Assembly: GCA_963753685.1 (NCBI GenBank) | Contig: CAVWDE010000010.1 | Coordinates: 186,001 to 250,000, forward strand | DNA length: 64,000 nt | From: DATAOG01 sp963753685 | GTDB lineage: Bacteria > Pseudomonadota > Alphaproteobacteria > Geminicoccales > Geminicoccaceae | Direction of reading: 5' to 3' | In this document: piece by piece, positions 17,689-28,930 of the stretch | Numbering within the stretch: the stretch's first letter is position 1 | Layout: the number at the start of each line of letters is the position of its first letter | The notes under the pieces: generated by a model | What the model was told of the DNA's origin: nothing | Databases searched by the model: none | What the model saw: the letters and a program-made list of their open reading frames with translations, nothing else | Program-made: the position numbers and the translations under genes

Positions 17689-20600
17689 CGCCGGTCGAAA
17701 ATGTCCGGGCGTGGCTCGAAGCCAACGGCTTCGGCCGCTTCGCCGACCTGTTCGAGGCCAATGAGATCGATCGTGAGGTGCTCCTCGAGCTGACCGACGA
17801 CGACCTCGCCAAGCTCGGCCTGCCGCTCGGGCCGCGCAAGAAACTGCTCAAGGCGATCGCGGCCCTCGACCAACCGACGGAGCCAAGCCCGACCAGGTCG
17901 CTGCCTGAGCCTGCACCACCTGCAATGGCCGCACCTCGGCCCGACGCCGAGCGGCGGCAGCTGACCGTGATGTTCGTCGACCTGGTGGGGTCGACCGCGC
18001 TTTCGACGCAGCTTGATCCCGAGGACATGCGCGAGGTGATCCGCGCCTACCAGAATGCGGTCGCGGGCGAGATCGCGCGCTTCGACGGGCACGTCGCCAA
18101 GTTCATGGGCGACGGCGTGCTCGCCTATTTCGGCTACCCCAAGGCGCACGAGGACGAGGCCGAGCGCGCGGTCCGGGCCGGGCTCGCGATCACGGCGGCG
18201 ATCGGACTGCTGAACAACCCGGCGGGCGAGGCTCTGGCCGCACGGGTCGCGATCGCGACCGGCCTCGTGGTGGTCGGCGACCTGGTCGGCGAGGGCGTTG
18301 CGCAGGAGCAGGCCGTGGTCGGCGACACGCCGAACCTTGCGGCGCGCCTGCAAGGGATTGCGGCGCCGGGCCAGGTCGTGATCGCCGACGCGACGCGGCG
18401 GCTGCTCGGGTCGGGCTTCGAGCTCGAGGACCTGGGCGAGCACGAGCTCAAAGGCATCGGCGAGCCGGTGCCGGCGTTCGCGGTCGCCGGCGAGCGGCGG
18501 GTCGAGAGCCGGTTCGAAGCGATGAGCGGGCCGTCGCTCCTGCCCATGGTCGGCCGCGGCCAGGAGCTGGCGCTGCTGTTGGAGCGCTGGGCGCTGGCCA
18601 AGGCCGGCGAGGGCCAGGGCGTGCTCCTGGTGGGCGAGGCCGGCATCGGCAAGTCGCGGATCAGTCGTGCCCTGCTCGACGCCCTGGTTGAGGAGGAGCA
18701 CTTTCGCGTCCGTTACCAGTGCTCGCCCTACCACATCGACAGCGCGCTCTGGCCGGTGATCCAGCAACTGAACCATGCCGCGGGGCTGGAGACGGAAGAC
18801 CCGATCGAGGCCAGGCTCGACAAGCTGGAGGCGCTGCTCGAGCGGGCGGGCGGACGCGAGGCCGCACCCCTGATTGCCAACCTGCTCGGCCTCGATGGCG
18901 TGGCGCGCTACGGCCCCCTTGACCTGACCCCGCAGGCGCGGCGGGCGCGCACGCTGCACGCGCTCGCCGAACAGCCGCTCAGGCTGGCGACCCGGCAGCC
19001 GGTCCTGGTGGTTCTGGAGGATGCCCACTGGATCGACCCGACCACGCTCGAGCTGATCGAACAGTGCCTCGATCGGATCGCCAAGGCTCGGGTCCTGATC
19101 CTTATGACCAGCCGCCCGGACCAGCAGCCGGCACTTGCCGCCCATCCCCACGTCACCCGCCTGACCCTGAACCGGCTCGGCCGCGCCGGGGTCGAATCGA
19201 TTGTCGCGCGGCTCGGTGGTGACCATCTGCCGAGCAAAACGATCAATGGCATCATCGCGCGCACCGATGGGGTGCCGCTGTTCGTCGAGGAGCTGACCAA
19301 GGCAGTCCTGGAGACCGGCGAAGCCAGCATTCCAGCGTCGCTGCACGATTCCTTGATGGCCCGCCTCGACCGGATTCCCGACGTCAAAGCGCTCGCCCAG
19401 ATCGCCGCCTGTATCGGTCGTGACTTCGACGTTTTCTCTGCTTGCGGCGGTCGCCGATCGCCGGGAGCCGGAACTCGTGTCCGCCCTCAACAAGCTCGCC
19501 GCGGCCGAGCTGATTTTCCGCCGCGGAATTCCGCCCGCCGCCACCTACAGCTTCAAGCATGCCTTGGTCCAGGACGCGGCCTACCAGTCGCTGCTCAGGT
19601 CAAAGCGACAGCAGCTGCACGGTCGGATTGCCGAGGTTCTCGAGCAGCGCTTTCCCGATACGGTGGCAGCCGAACCTGAACTGCTGGCGCATCATTACAC
19701 GGCTGCAGGGCTCACGGCGCAGGCCATTGCTCATTGGCGAACGGCAGGAGCGCGCGCCATCGAGCGCTCTGCCAATGCCGAGGCAAGCGCAGATCTCGAT
19801 CGGGGCCTCGAACTGCTCAAGAGCCTGCCGGAATCGCACGACCGGGCGCAGCTGGAGCTCCAGCTCCTGATCCCACTCGGTCAAGCTCTATCGGTTACGA
19901 AGGGTCGTGGATCCCCGGAGGCCGAGCGTACTTTTGCCCGTGCCTGGGAGTTGTGTCAGAAGGTCGGTGAGGCTCCGCAATTGTTTTCCGTGTTCTTCGG
20001 GCTTTGGGGGCGCCGGTTCGTGCGCGCGGAGTTTCAGGCGGCGGAGGAGCTGTTGGAGCAGTGGCCCTCGCTGGCCGAGCGCATCGCCGACCCCGGCGCA
20101 CTCGTCGCAACCACCGAGTACATGCGAGGAGGCATCGCCTATTTCCGAGGAGAGGTGGTCCTTGCCCGCACGCATTTCGAGCAGGTGCTCGCCCACCACC
20201 ACCCACGGGAACACGGCTCGATCGCCGTTCGGTATGGGATGTATGCGGAACCCGCGCTGGCGTGCGGTTGTTGGCGTGCCGAGAGCCTGCTGTTGCTCGG
20301 CCACGGAGATCAGGCGCTGGCGCAAAGCGGCGCTTCGCTGGCTCTGGCTCGGCAGCTCGGACACCCTCCGAGCCTGGCGAGTGTGATCGCCTGGACAGCC
20401 ATTTTCTATGCGACCCGTCGCGACGTGCGGGCGGCGCGGGAGCACGCCGAGGCGACCATCGACATCGCGACCGAGTTGGGATTCCCGTATCGGCTGGCGG
20501 AAGGGAAGATCATTCGGGGGTGGGCACTGACCGCCGCCGGCGAGACGACCGCGGGCGTGGCGGAACTCCGCGAGGGGATCGACGCCTGGCGGGCGACGGG

Positions 20601-21021
20601 TGCGGAACTCTCGCGACCATTGTGGCTCGCTTTGCTCGCTGAGGCCTATGAACGAGCCGGCCAGCCCGGACCGGGTCTCTCGGCGGTCGTCGAAGCGCTG
20701 GCAACCGCCAACGAGACGGGCGAGCGCTTGTTTGAGGCGGAGCTGCATCGCCTCCATGGCGCATTGCTGTTGCAGGAAGGCGGGACCTCAAAGGTGGACC
20801 GAGCCGAGGCCTGCTTTCGACAGGCCCTGGCGGTTGCCCGGCGACAGCAGGCAAGGCTTTTCGAGCTGCGCGCGGCCGTTAGTTTCGCCCGGTTTTGGGC
20901 CGGGCAGGGCGAACGGCAGAAGGCGCATGACCTGCTCGCCCCGGTGTATGATTGGTTTACCGAAGGTTTCGAGACCGCCGACCTCCAGGACGCCAAGGCG
21001 CTGCTCGAGGAGCTGCGATGA
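17685..21021 (+). pseudogene. SAM / adenylate cyclase / ATPase / TPR protein (paralogue 2), one frameshift
   Basis: The first open frame (17685-19679) encodes SAM, cyclase and ATPase domains much like paralogue 1 (MFVDLVGST, KFMGDGVLAYFGYP, GEAGIGKSR, VVLEDAHW). Just after ACIGRDF the frame goes wrong; the correct continuation (SLLAAVADRREPELVSALNKL) is in another frame that runs to 21021 and encodes the TPR half. Removing one T from the run at about 19430-19433 restores a protein of about 1,110 residues. The gene may be intact if this is an assembly error, otherwise it makes a cyclase-ATPase without TPRs. It starts on an ATGA overlap with paralogue 1. Confidence 0.75.
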
Positions 21022-23340
21022 CGCGGGTCGAAGATGTCCAGGCTTGGCTCGAAGCCAACGGCTTCGGCCGCTTCGCCGACCTGTTCGAGGCCAATGAGAT
21101 CGATGGTGAGGTGCTCCTCGAGCTCACCGACGACGACCTCGCCAAGCTCGGCCTGCCGCTCGGGCCGCGCAAGAAGTTCCTGAAGGCGATCGCGGCCCTC
21201 GACCAACCGACGGAGCCAAGCCCGACCAGGTCGCTGCTTAAGCCTGCACCGCCTGCAATCGCCGCACCTCGCCCCGAGGCGGAGCGGCGGCAGCTGACCG
21301 TGTTATTCTGCGACCTGGTCGGATCGACCGCGCTCTCGGCGCAGCTCGATCCCGAAGAGATGGGCGCGGTGATTCGCGCCTACCAGAATGTCGTCGCAGC
21401 CAAGACGCTGCGCTTCGAGGGCCACGTCGCCAAGTTCATGGGCGACGGCGTGCTGGCCTACTTCGGCTGGCCGCAAGGCCCATGAGGACGATGCCGAGCG
21501 CGCCGTCCGGGCGGGTCTCGCCGGTCAGGGCGGCGACCGGACTCGGGGCAACGCCGGCCGGCGAGGCGCTGGCGGCACGGATCGGCATCGCGACCGGGCT
21601 CGTGGTGGTCGGCGAGCTGGTCGGCGAAGGCGAGGCGCAGGAACACGCCGTGATCGGCGAGACGCCGAACCTCGCGGCCCGGCTGCAAGGCGATTGCCGA
21701 GCCCGGAGCAGGTGGTCATCGCCGAGGTGACCCGCCGGCTGGTCGGGTCGGCCTGTTCGAGCTGACGGACCTCGGCCGAACCCGAGCTCAAGGGCATCGC
21801 CGAGCCGCTGGCGGCGTTCCGCGGTCGAGGGCGAGAGGCCGCGCCGAGGGCCGCTTCGAGGCGATGACGCGGGCCGAGCGCCTGACGCCCTTGATCGGCC
21901 GCGAGCTGGATCTCGCCATGCTGATGGAGCGCTGGGCGCGGGCCAAGGACGGCGACGGCCAGGTGCGTGCTCCTGCTCGAGCGAGCCCGGCGTCGGCAAG
22001 TCGCGGATCAGGCGTGCCCTGCTCAACTCCCTGGTTGAGGAGGAGCACTATGCGTCCGTTACCAGTGCTCGCCGTACCACACCGACAGCGCGCTCTAGCC
22101 CGTGATCGAGCAGCTGAAGCAAGCCGCAGGGCTCGACGACGAAGGAACCGATCCGCGCGCGCCTGGACAGGCTGGAGGCACTGCTGGCGCGGGACGGATT
22201 GGCCGCGAGGCCGCGCCGCTGATGGCCGAGCTGCTCGCCATCGATGGCGATGGCGCGCTACGGCCCCCTCGACCTGACCCCGCAGGCGCGGCGGGCGCGC
22301 ACCTGCGACGCGCTCGCCGAACAACTGCTCAGACTGGCGACGCGGCAGCCGGCCCTGGTCGCTCTACGAGGACGCCCACTGGATCGACCCGACCACGCTC
22401 GAGCTGCTCGAACAGTGCGTCGAGCGGATCGCAGCGGCTGCCGGTCCTGAGCCTTGATCACCAGCCGCCCGGACCAGCAGCCGGCACGGGCCGCCCATCG
22501 CTACGTGACCCTGCCGACCTTGAACGCGGCTCGGGCGACACTGGCCGTCGAATCCATGGTCGACCGCGGCACGGGCGGCCACCACCTGCCCGACAGGGTG
22601 ATCAATGGCATCGTCGCGCAAGCACCGATGGGGTGCCGCTGTTTGTCGAGGAGCTGACCAAGACGGTCAGTAGCGGCATGGTGAAGAGCGCGGCGACGCC
22701 AGCATTACCGCAGACGTCGGTCTACACGATTCCCTCTATGCTGCACGACAGCCTCGGCCGCGATTACTTCGATCGTGAAAGCGCTCGCCCAGATCGGAGC
22801 CTGTATTGGCCGTGAGTTCGCCTTTACAAGCTACTGTCGTCGGCGGTCGCCGATCGCGGGACGCCGAGCTGACGAGTACGCCCTCGGTCAAGCTGACCGC
22901 GGCCGAGCTGATTTTCCGCCGCGGCACGCCGCCCGAGGCGACCTACAGCTTCAAGCACGCCCTGGTCCAGGACGCCGCCTACCAGTCGCTGCTCAAGTCC
23001 AGGCGCCAGCAAATCCATGCTCATATCGCCGAGGTCCTGGAAGAGCGGCTTCCAGCGGACCGATGCCGGAACCTTCGCCCGTCACTACCGTGACGCGGGG
23101 CTGCTCGAAAAGGCGATTCCGTGTGCTATGCCGGCAGCCGGCGAGTCGACGGCGAATTCGAGACGAGCCCACGCAAAGGCGCCCTCGTGGCTAGGCCAGA
23201 GCGCGCTGAATCAAGAAGCACTGGACATGGCACAGGCGCCGCCGCCTGCGGAACAGGCCTCGCCTCTTCAGGTCCGGGCCATGCTCAAGTTCGCTCAGCA
23301 TTCGCCAACTGCTCGGTGAATTCGGCCATCTACCCCCGCG
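21018..23340 (+). pseudogene. Decayed SAM / adenylate cyclase / ATPase protein (paralogue 3)
   Basis: ATG 21018 overlaps the stop of paralogue 2. The SAM domain and start of the cyclase (to about 21485) are intact and nearly identical to paralogue 2. After that the similarity jumps between frames many times: GIATGLVVVGELVGEG at about 21580, the ATPase start RLTPLIGRELDLAMLMERW at about 21880, RYGPLDLTPQARRAR at about 22255, ELIFRRGTPPEATYSFKHAL at about 22907. Walker A and B are disrupted. At least eight indels are needed to align it, so this is a true pseudogene rather than a single sequencing slip. The right boundary is approximate. Confidence 0.85.
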
Positions 23341-24166
23341 GGAGGCGTATCCCAGACCAAGGATGCAGCGATATGAAGGCGTTAAAACTAGCGATCCTAC
23401 CAGCGCCGAAGCCCATTATGTGCTGGCGATCATCTATGGTCTGTACGATTGGGACTGGGCGCATTCCGAGCGCGCGTACCGAAGAGCGCTCAAGCTCGAT
23501 CCCGACAATGCTGACGTGCCCATCAGGACTACGGCATCTTGCTGCTAACTCCCCTGGGCCGCCACGATGAAGCGATAGCGCACGCTGGAGCGAGGCAGTC
23601 GAGATCGATCCGTCCATCTCCTGGACCCAAACGGATTTGGCCGACGAGACACTTATAGTTAAGCAGCGAGACGGTGCCATGCTCACCAAGCGACCGCGGC
23701 GAATTGAACTGAACCGAAAACGTACTTAAAAGCGCGATCCAGTATTACCCGCATGCTCAGTCGGCACCTACGGATTCGCTTATATGTTGCAAGCTCGACG
23801 AAGGAAATAATGACAAGAAGCTCTTGCGGCCTTCCATAGAGCAGTTGAACATGACCGGCCGCGAAATTTTCTCCACAGCCCAACTCGGTTGGGCTCTCGG
23901 TGTGACTAGGAATAAGAAAGATGAACTGGGCAACGGTACTCCACGAGTTGAGAAATCGTAGTGAACGCGAACAAGTTGACCCGCTTGCCTTTGCCTGGCT
24001 CTATATCGCTTTGGACGACAGAGAGGAAGCGTTTTCGTGGTTACAGCGTGCCTACGAATCTCACTCCAGCTGGCTCATCTTCCTCAAGGTCCAACAGATT
24101 TACGAACCTCTGGAGGCGGATCCGAGATATCACGATCTGCTGCGGAAACTGGGATTGCAGACCTAA
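23340..24166 (+). pseudogene. Remnant of a TPR-rich protein from a different family
   Basis: Short open pieces in different frames carry TPR-like sequence: AHYVLAIIYGLYDWDWAHSE at about 23415, DYGILLLTPLGRHDEAIA at about 23530, and a C-terminal block 23921-24166 (FAWLYIALDDREEAFSWLQR, then DPRYHDLLRKLGL). That ending is typical of FlgO/TPR-type proteins, not of the SAM-cyclase paralogues. The region is distinctly less GC-rich than its surroundings. It looks like a broken gene fused by decay to the end of paralogue 3. Confidence 0.6.
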
Positions 24167-24196
24167 CTCGACGAGTTGAGGTGACGGGACGAACGA

Positions 24197-25237
24197 ATGG
24201 CCGACTACGCGACGCTGATCCCGGTCAACCTGATCACGGGCTTTCTCGGCTCGGGCAAGACGACGCTCTTGAACCGGCTGCTGAAGTCGCCAGCACTCGC
24301 CAAGACCGCGGTGCTGGTCAACGAGTTCGGCGCGGTCGGGCTCGATCATCTGCTGCTCGAGGCGGTCGACGGCGAGACCGTGGTGCTGCAGAGCGGCTGC
24401 GTCTGCTGCACCATCCGCGGCGAGCTCGCCGAGGCGATCCGGACGCTGCTCAGCAAGCGCGAGCGGGGCCTCGTCCCTCGCTTCACGCGGCTCGCGATCG
24501 AGACCACCGGGCTTGCCGATCCGGCGCCGATCGTCTCGACCCTGATCGCGGAGCCCGTGCTCCGCCACCATGTCCGCCTCGGCAGCATCATCACCACGGT
24601 CGATGCCGTGAACGGTTTTCTCCACCTCGAGGACAACCCGGAATCGGTCAAGCAGGTCGCGGTCGCCGACCGGCTGGTGGTCACCAAGAGCGATCTCGCC
24701 GGCGCCGATGCGGTCGGACGGCTCGAGAAGGCGCTGAGGCGGGTCAACCCGACGGCGCCGATCCTGGATGCGCTCGCGGATGCCTTCGCACCTGAGGCCT
24801 GGATGGTCGGCGATGTCTACGATCCGTCGCACAAGCGTGCCGAAGTGTCGCGTTGGTGGCGCGCAAAAGCCTCACTTCCGTCGCCTCATGGTCACGCTTC
24901 CGACCGGCATGGCGCCGACATCCGGGCCTTTTGTCTGACCTTCGATGTGCCGCTGGACTGGACCGCGTTCGGCATCTGGCTCACCATGCTGCTCCACGCC
25001 CATGGGGAAAAGGTGTTGCGGGTCAAGGGCATACTGAACGTTGTCGGGGTCCCGACCCCGGTCGTGATCCATGGCGTGCAGCATATCGTCCATCCGCCCG
25101 CCCATCTCGACCGCTGGCAGGGCGACGAGCGCCGCTCGCGCCTCGTGTTCATCGTCCGCGGCCTCGAGCAAAGCCAGATCGAGCGCTCGCTGGCGGCCTT
25201 TCACCGACAGACCGGGGTGCCGCGCGACGCCGCGTGA
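24197..25237 (+). CDS. CobW/COG0523 family GTPase (metal chaperone type)
   Basis: The 346-residue protein has a Walker A GFLGSGKTT (15-23), the family's metal-binding CxCC motif (SGCVCCTIRGEL, C68-C71), ETTGLADP, a VTKSD nucleotide-specificity motif and a C-terminal CobW_C domain. Such GTPases deliver Zn, Co or Fe to client enzymes. A His-rich stretch near residues 230-240 (HGHASDRHG) may be an extra metal-binding loop. It begins the gene string leading into the FAH-type hydratase and ABC importer. A metalloenzyme client such as the amidohydrolases downstream is conceivable but unproven. Confidence 0.85.
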   Translation: MADYATLIPVNLITGFLGSGKTTLLNRLLKSPALAKTAVLVNEFGAVGLDHLLLEAVDGETVVLQSGCVCCTIRGELAEAIRTLLSKRERGLVPRFTRLAIETTGLADPAPIVSTLIAEPVLRHHVRLGSIITTVDAVNGFLHLEDNPESVKQVAVADRLVVTKSDLAGADAVGRLEKALRRVNPTAPILDALADAFAPEAWMVGDVYDPSHKRAEVSRWWRAKASLPSPHGHASDRHGADIRAFCLTFDVPLDWTAFGIWLTMLLHAHGEKVLRVKGILNVVGVPTPVVIHGVQHIVHPPAHLDRWQGDERRSRLVFIVRGLEQSQIERSLAAFHRQTGVPRDAA

Positions 25238-25251
25238 GCCCGAGGGGGAGG

Positions 25252-26010
25252 ATGATGGCGGCAGCGACCAACCGGATCGCCCGGATGTTTCTCGAGGCGC
25301 GGCGCGGCCGGCCGCAGGTGACACCGGAGCCGACCGACGCGCTCGCCTCCGAGGCGGACGCCTACGCCGTGCAGGAGCAGGTGGTCCGGGAGCTCGGGCC
25401 GGTTGGCGCCTGGAAGGTGGGGGCCCCCTCGCCGACCGCCGAGCCCGTACGCGCCCCGATCCTCGCCGCGGACATCCGTGCGAGCCCGATCAGCGTGCCG
25501 GCGAGCCGCTTCCACATGCTCGGCATCGAGGCGGAGATCGCCTATCGCTTCGGGGCCGACCTGCCGGCGCGCGCGCACCCGTATGACGCGGACGAGGTGG
25601 CGGCGGCGATCGAGGGCATGTTGCCCGCGATCGAGCTGGTCGACACGCGGCTTAGGGACTACGCCGCGGCACCGCCGCTCTGGAAGCTCGCCGACAATCA
25701 GCTCAATTGGGGCCTCGTCACCGGTGCGCTGACCGCCGATTGGCGCCGGTTCGACCCTTTGACCCAGCCGGTGCGGCTCGAGGTCGACAGCAGCGCGGTC
25801 GCCGAAGGCCGCGGCGGCAACACCGCGGGCGATCCGTTCCGGCTGCTGGTCTGGCTCGCCAACCACTGTGGACCGCACTGCGGCGGGCTGCGCTGCGGCC
25901 AGACCGTGACCACGGGCTCGCTCACCGGCCTGCGCTTCGTAGCGCCCGGCGCCCGGGTGCGGGCGATCCTCGAAGGGCTGGGCGAGGTCGCGGTGACCTT
26001 CACGCCGTAG
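25252..26010 (+). CDS. Fumarylacetoacetase/2-keto-4-pentenoate hydratase family protein
   Basis: The 252-residue product resembles the MhpD/FAH-fold group: GAWKVGAPSP, a central GIEAEIAYRF with acidic metal ligands, PAIELVDTR, DNQLNWGLVTG and a C-terminal TTGSLTGL. These enzymes hydrate or decarboxylate 2-keto acids using Mg or Mn. ATG 25252 follows GGGGGAGG, a strong ribosome site, 14 bp after the GTPase gene. The substrate cannot be assigned. It may belong to the same catabolic string as the importer downstream, although a 212-bp gap with its own start signals intervenes. Confidence 0.8.
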   Translation: MMAAATNRIARMFLEARRGRPQVTPEPTDALASEADAYAVQEQVVRELGPVGAWKVGAPSPTAEPVRAPILAADIRASPISVPASRFHMLGIEAEIAYRFGADLPARAHPYDADEVAAAIEGMLPAIELVDTRLRDYAAAPPLWKLADNQLNWGLVTGALTADWRRFDPLTQPVRLEVDSSAVAEGRGGNTAGDPFRLLVWLANHCGPHCGGLRCGQTVTTGSLTGLRFVAPGARVRAILEGLGEVAVTFTP

Positions 26011-26222
26011 CCCTGGGGCCATCAAGCCCAGTCGCCGATGGCAAGCTTCTTGCTCGCTCACGCGGTCGAGTCTGGGGGCTCGGTCGATCGTCAGAATTCC
26101 ATGTTGCCTGACCGTAGCCTGCGCCTGCGACTCGTGGCATGGTTCGTGCGGTCGGGATGCGGGTGATCCCGCGCTGCCGACTGCAGCCAAATATTGAGCT
26201 CACCAAGAGGGGGGAAAAGGCG

Positions 26223-27335
26223 ATGCACTCGCGGATGCTGTGCGCCGGCGTTCTCGGCGCGACGGTCGTGCTCTGCGGCGGTAGCGGGACCGTCCGCGCT
26301 GATGGCCTCGACTACTTCGAAAAGCAGCTCGAGGGGTTCCGCAACCAGCCGGCGTTCGTGGCACCCGGTCCGGCCTTCGATGCCGCCCAGTGCATGAAGG
26401 GCAAGAAAATCCTCTCGATCCCGGTCTCGAGCGCCAACCCCTTCACCGCCAACATCGAGAAGGCGATGGCCGCGGCGGCCGGGAAGGTCGGCTTCGAGTT
26501 CACGGTCTGGGAGAACCAGGGTCAGAGCTCGCAGTGGGTCCAGGGCATGGATGCCGCGGTCAACCAGAAGGTCGACCTGATCGACCTCCTCGCCGGCACC
26601 GACCCGCGCGTGCTCGTGCCCCAGGTCCAGGCGGCCAAGGCGGCCGGGATCCCGGTCATCCCCTCGCACTATAACGGCCTCGAGCAGACCGACCTGGTCA
26701 AGAAGTCGGCGGACGGCGACGTCCCGATCGACTACTTCAAGGCCGGCGCGATGCTGGTCGACTGGGCGGTCCTGCAGACCAAGGGCCATATGAATGCGCT
26801 GGTCCTGATCTCGACCGGGCCGTTGTCGACCGATTCGATGATGGCCGGGATCACCGACGAGCTCAAGCACTGCGAGGACTGCAAGACCAAGGTGATCAAC
26901 GTGCCGGTGGTCGACTGGGGCACGAGGATTACCCCCAACGTGCAGTCGGCGCTGCTGTCCGATCCGACCGTCAACTACATCATCGTGATCTACGACAGCA
27001 TGTCGCAGTTCGTGGTGCCGGCGGTCACCATCACCGGGGCGCAGGACCGGGTCAAGATCGACGCGTTCAACGGCACGCCGTTCGTGCTCGGCCTGATCCA
27101 GCAGGGTCAGGTCGAGATGGACATCGGCGAGAACCTCGACTGGATCGGCCACGCGATCATCGATGCCGAGATGCGGATCGTCTGCGGCCTGAAGCCGGTC
27201 GCCAACCCGAAGATCCCGTTCTACATCTTCGATGCGCACAACGCGAAGGACGCAGGCACGCCGCCGCAGCTCTCGCAAGGCTACGGCGACGCCTACGTCG
27301 ACGGCTACGCCAAGCTGTGGCAGCTGAAGAAGTAG
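26223..27335 (+). CDS. Periplasmic binding protein of a sugar/nucleoside-type ABC importer (RbsB-like)
   Basis: The 370-residue protein has a signal peptide (to about residue 26, GTVRADG) and a type I periplasmic binding fold (ILSIPVSSANPFTANIEKAM). It also has the VDLIDLLAGTDPRVLVPQVQ and AAGIPVIP blocks typical of Peripla_BP_4 proteins. ATG 26223 follows AAGAGGGGGG. It is the first gene of an importer of three genes. Given the allantoin-pathway enzymes downstream, a ureide or purine-derived ligand is inferred, not shown. Confidence 0.88.
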   Translation: MHSRMLCAGVLGATVVLCGGSGTVRADGLDYFEKQLEGFRNQPAFVAPGPAFDAAQCMKGKKILSIPVSSANPFTANIEKAMAAAAGKVGFEFTVWENQGQSSQWVQGMDAAVNQKVDLIDLLAGTDPRVLVPQVQAAKAAGIPVIPSHYNGLEQTDLVKKSADGDVPIDYFKAGAMLVDWAVLQTKGHMNALVLISTGPLSTDSMMAGITDELKHCEDCKTKVINVPVVDWGTRITPNVQSALLSDPTVNYIIVIYDSMSQFVVPAVTITGAQDRVKIDAFNGTPFVLGLIQQGQVEMDIGENLDWIGHAIIDAEMRIVCGLKPVANPKIPFYIFDAHNAKDAGTPPQLSQGYGDAYVDGYAKLWQLKK

Positions 27336-28930
27336 CGTCAGCCCGGGCGAGCGAGCCGGGGAGCGGCGCCGCGCCGCTCCCGCCGGCCCTGCTGTTCCGC
27401 AACCTGTCGAAAACCTTCGGCGGCCAGCGGGCGCTGGATGGCGTCTCGCTGCGGGTCGAGCGCGGCGAGGTCCACGGCCTGCTCGGCCAGAACGGCTCGG
27501 GCAAGTCGACGCTGATCAAGGTCCTGGCGGGCTTCCACGAGCCCGACCCCGGCAGCGAGCTCGCGATCGACGGTCGAGAGGTGCCGCTGCCGTTGGCGCC
27601 CGGTCGCTTCCGTGAGCTCAAGATCAGCTTCGTCCATCAGAACCTCGGCCTGATCCCGGCGCTGACCGTGGTCGAGAACCTCTTGATCGGGCGGCTCGCC
27701 ACGAGCGCCCGCTGGCGGCTCGACTGGCGGCGCGAGCGCGCCCAGGCGGCAGCTCTGTTCGAGCGCTACGGCATCAGGATCGACCCCGCGGTCGAGGTCG
27801 CCAAGCTGTCGCCCGTCCAGCGCGCCCTGCTCGCGATCGTGCGCGCGGTGAGCGATCTCGACCAGGTGGCGGGGGGCGGCGGTCTGCTGGTCCTGGACGA
27901 GCCGACGCCGTTCCTGCCGCGGCGCGATGTCGACCAGCTGTTCGCCGTGATCCGCACGGTGGTCGCGGACGGTGCCTCGGTGATCTTCGTCTCCCACGAC
28001 GTCGACGAGGTGCTCGAGATCACCGACCGCGCGACCGTGCTGCGCGACGGCCGGGTCGCCGGCACGCTGGTCACCCGCCAGTCGCTCAAGGACCAGTTCA
28101 TCGAGATGATCGTCGGCCGGCGGCTCGAGACGCTGGCGCCGGCCGCCGCGGCGAGCGAGGCGCGCCCGGTCCGCGCGCGGGTGAGCGGGCTTATGGGCGA
28201 GGTCGTGCAGGATTTTTCCCTGGCCCTGCACGAAGGCGAGATCGTCGGCGTCACGGGCCTGCTGGGCGCCGGCTACGATGAGGTCCCCTACCTGCTCTAC
28301 GGCGCCCGGCCGGCCGGTGCGGGCGTGCTCGAGCTCGGGGGGCGACCCTTCGATCTGGACAAGCTCAGGCCGGCCCAGGCGATCGCCGCCGGTATCGTCC
28401 TGATCCCGGGCGATCGCGCCGGGGCGGGGGCGATCGCGACCCTGCCGGTGAGCGACAACGTGACCATGCCCGTGCTCGGGCGCGTATTCCGGCCCTGGCG
28501 GCTCGATCGCGGCGCGATGGTCGCGCGCACGAGAGAGCTCGGGCGCGCGTTCGAGGTCGTGCCCGACAATCCGACCCTGCCCTTGTCCGGCCTCAGCGGC
28601 GGCAACCAGCAGAAGGTGCTGCTGGCCAAGTGGCTGCAGCTCGAGCCCAGGCTCATCCTGCTGGACGAGCCGACCCAGGGGGTCGATGTCGGCGCGCGCC
28701 AGAACGTCTTCCGGCAGATCGTGCAGGCGGCAGCCGGCGGTGCTGCGGTGCTGTGTGCGAGCTCCGACTACGAGCAGCTGGCGACGCTCTGCCAGCGCGT
28801 GCTGATCTTCGCTCAGGGACGGGTGACCGGCGAGCTCAGAGGCGATGCCATCACCAAGGACGCGATCGCCGAGCGCTGCTACGCGGGTCTCGGCAGCAGG
28901 AGCAACGGCAGCGGAGCGCAACTCTCATGA
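27317..28930 (+). CDS. Sugar/nucleoside-type ABC transporter ATPase with two nucleotide-binding domains (RbsA-like)
   Basis: The 537-residue protein contains two ATPase halves. The first has Walker A GQNGSGKST and Walker B LLVLDEPTPFLP, but a weak signature (LSPVQRALLAIVRA). The second has the usual degenerate Walker A (GLLGAG), a full signature LSGGNQQKVLLAKWL and Walker B LILLDEPTQGVD. This asymmetry is normal for RbsA/MglA-type ATPases. The GTG start at 27317 overlaps the binding-protein gene by 19 bp, and its stop overlaps the permease ATG (ATGA at 28927). Confidence 0.9.
   Translation: MAAEEVASARASEPGSGAAPLPPALLFRNLSKTFGGQRALDGVSLRVERGEVHGLLGQNGSGKSTLIKVLAGFHEPDPGSELAIDGREVPLPLAPGRFRELKISFVHQNLGLIPALTVVENLLIGRLATSARWRLDWRRERAQAAALFERYGIRIDPAVEVAKLSPVQRALLAIVRAVSDLDQVAGGGGLLVLDEPTPFLPRRDVDQLFAVIRTVVADGASVIFVSHDVDEVLEITDRATVLRDGRVAGTLVTRQSLKDQFIEMIVGRRLETLAPAAAASEARPVRARVSGLMGEVVQDFSLALHEGEIVGVTGLLGAGYDEVPYLLYGARPAGAGVLELGGRPFDLDKLRPAQAIAAGIVLIPGDRAGAGAIATLPVSDNVTMPVLGRVFRPWRLDRGAMVARTRELGRAFEVVPDNPTLPLSGLSGGNQQKVLLAKWLQLEPRLILLDEPTQGVDVGARQNVFRQIVQAAAGGAAVLCASSDYEQLATLCQRVLIFAQGRVTGELRGDAITKDAIAERCYAGLGSRSNGSGAQLS

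Noticed and set aside
21018..23340. Paralogue 3 as a functional gene with programmed frameshifting
   Set aside because: At least eight frame changes are needed and Walker motifs are lost; no slippery-site pattern is seen.
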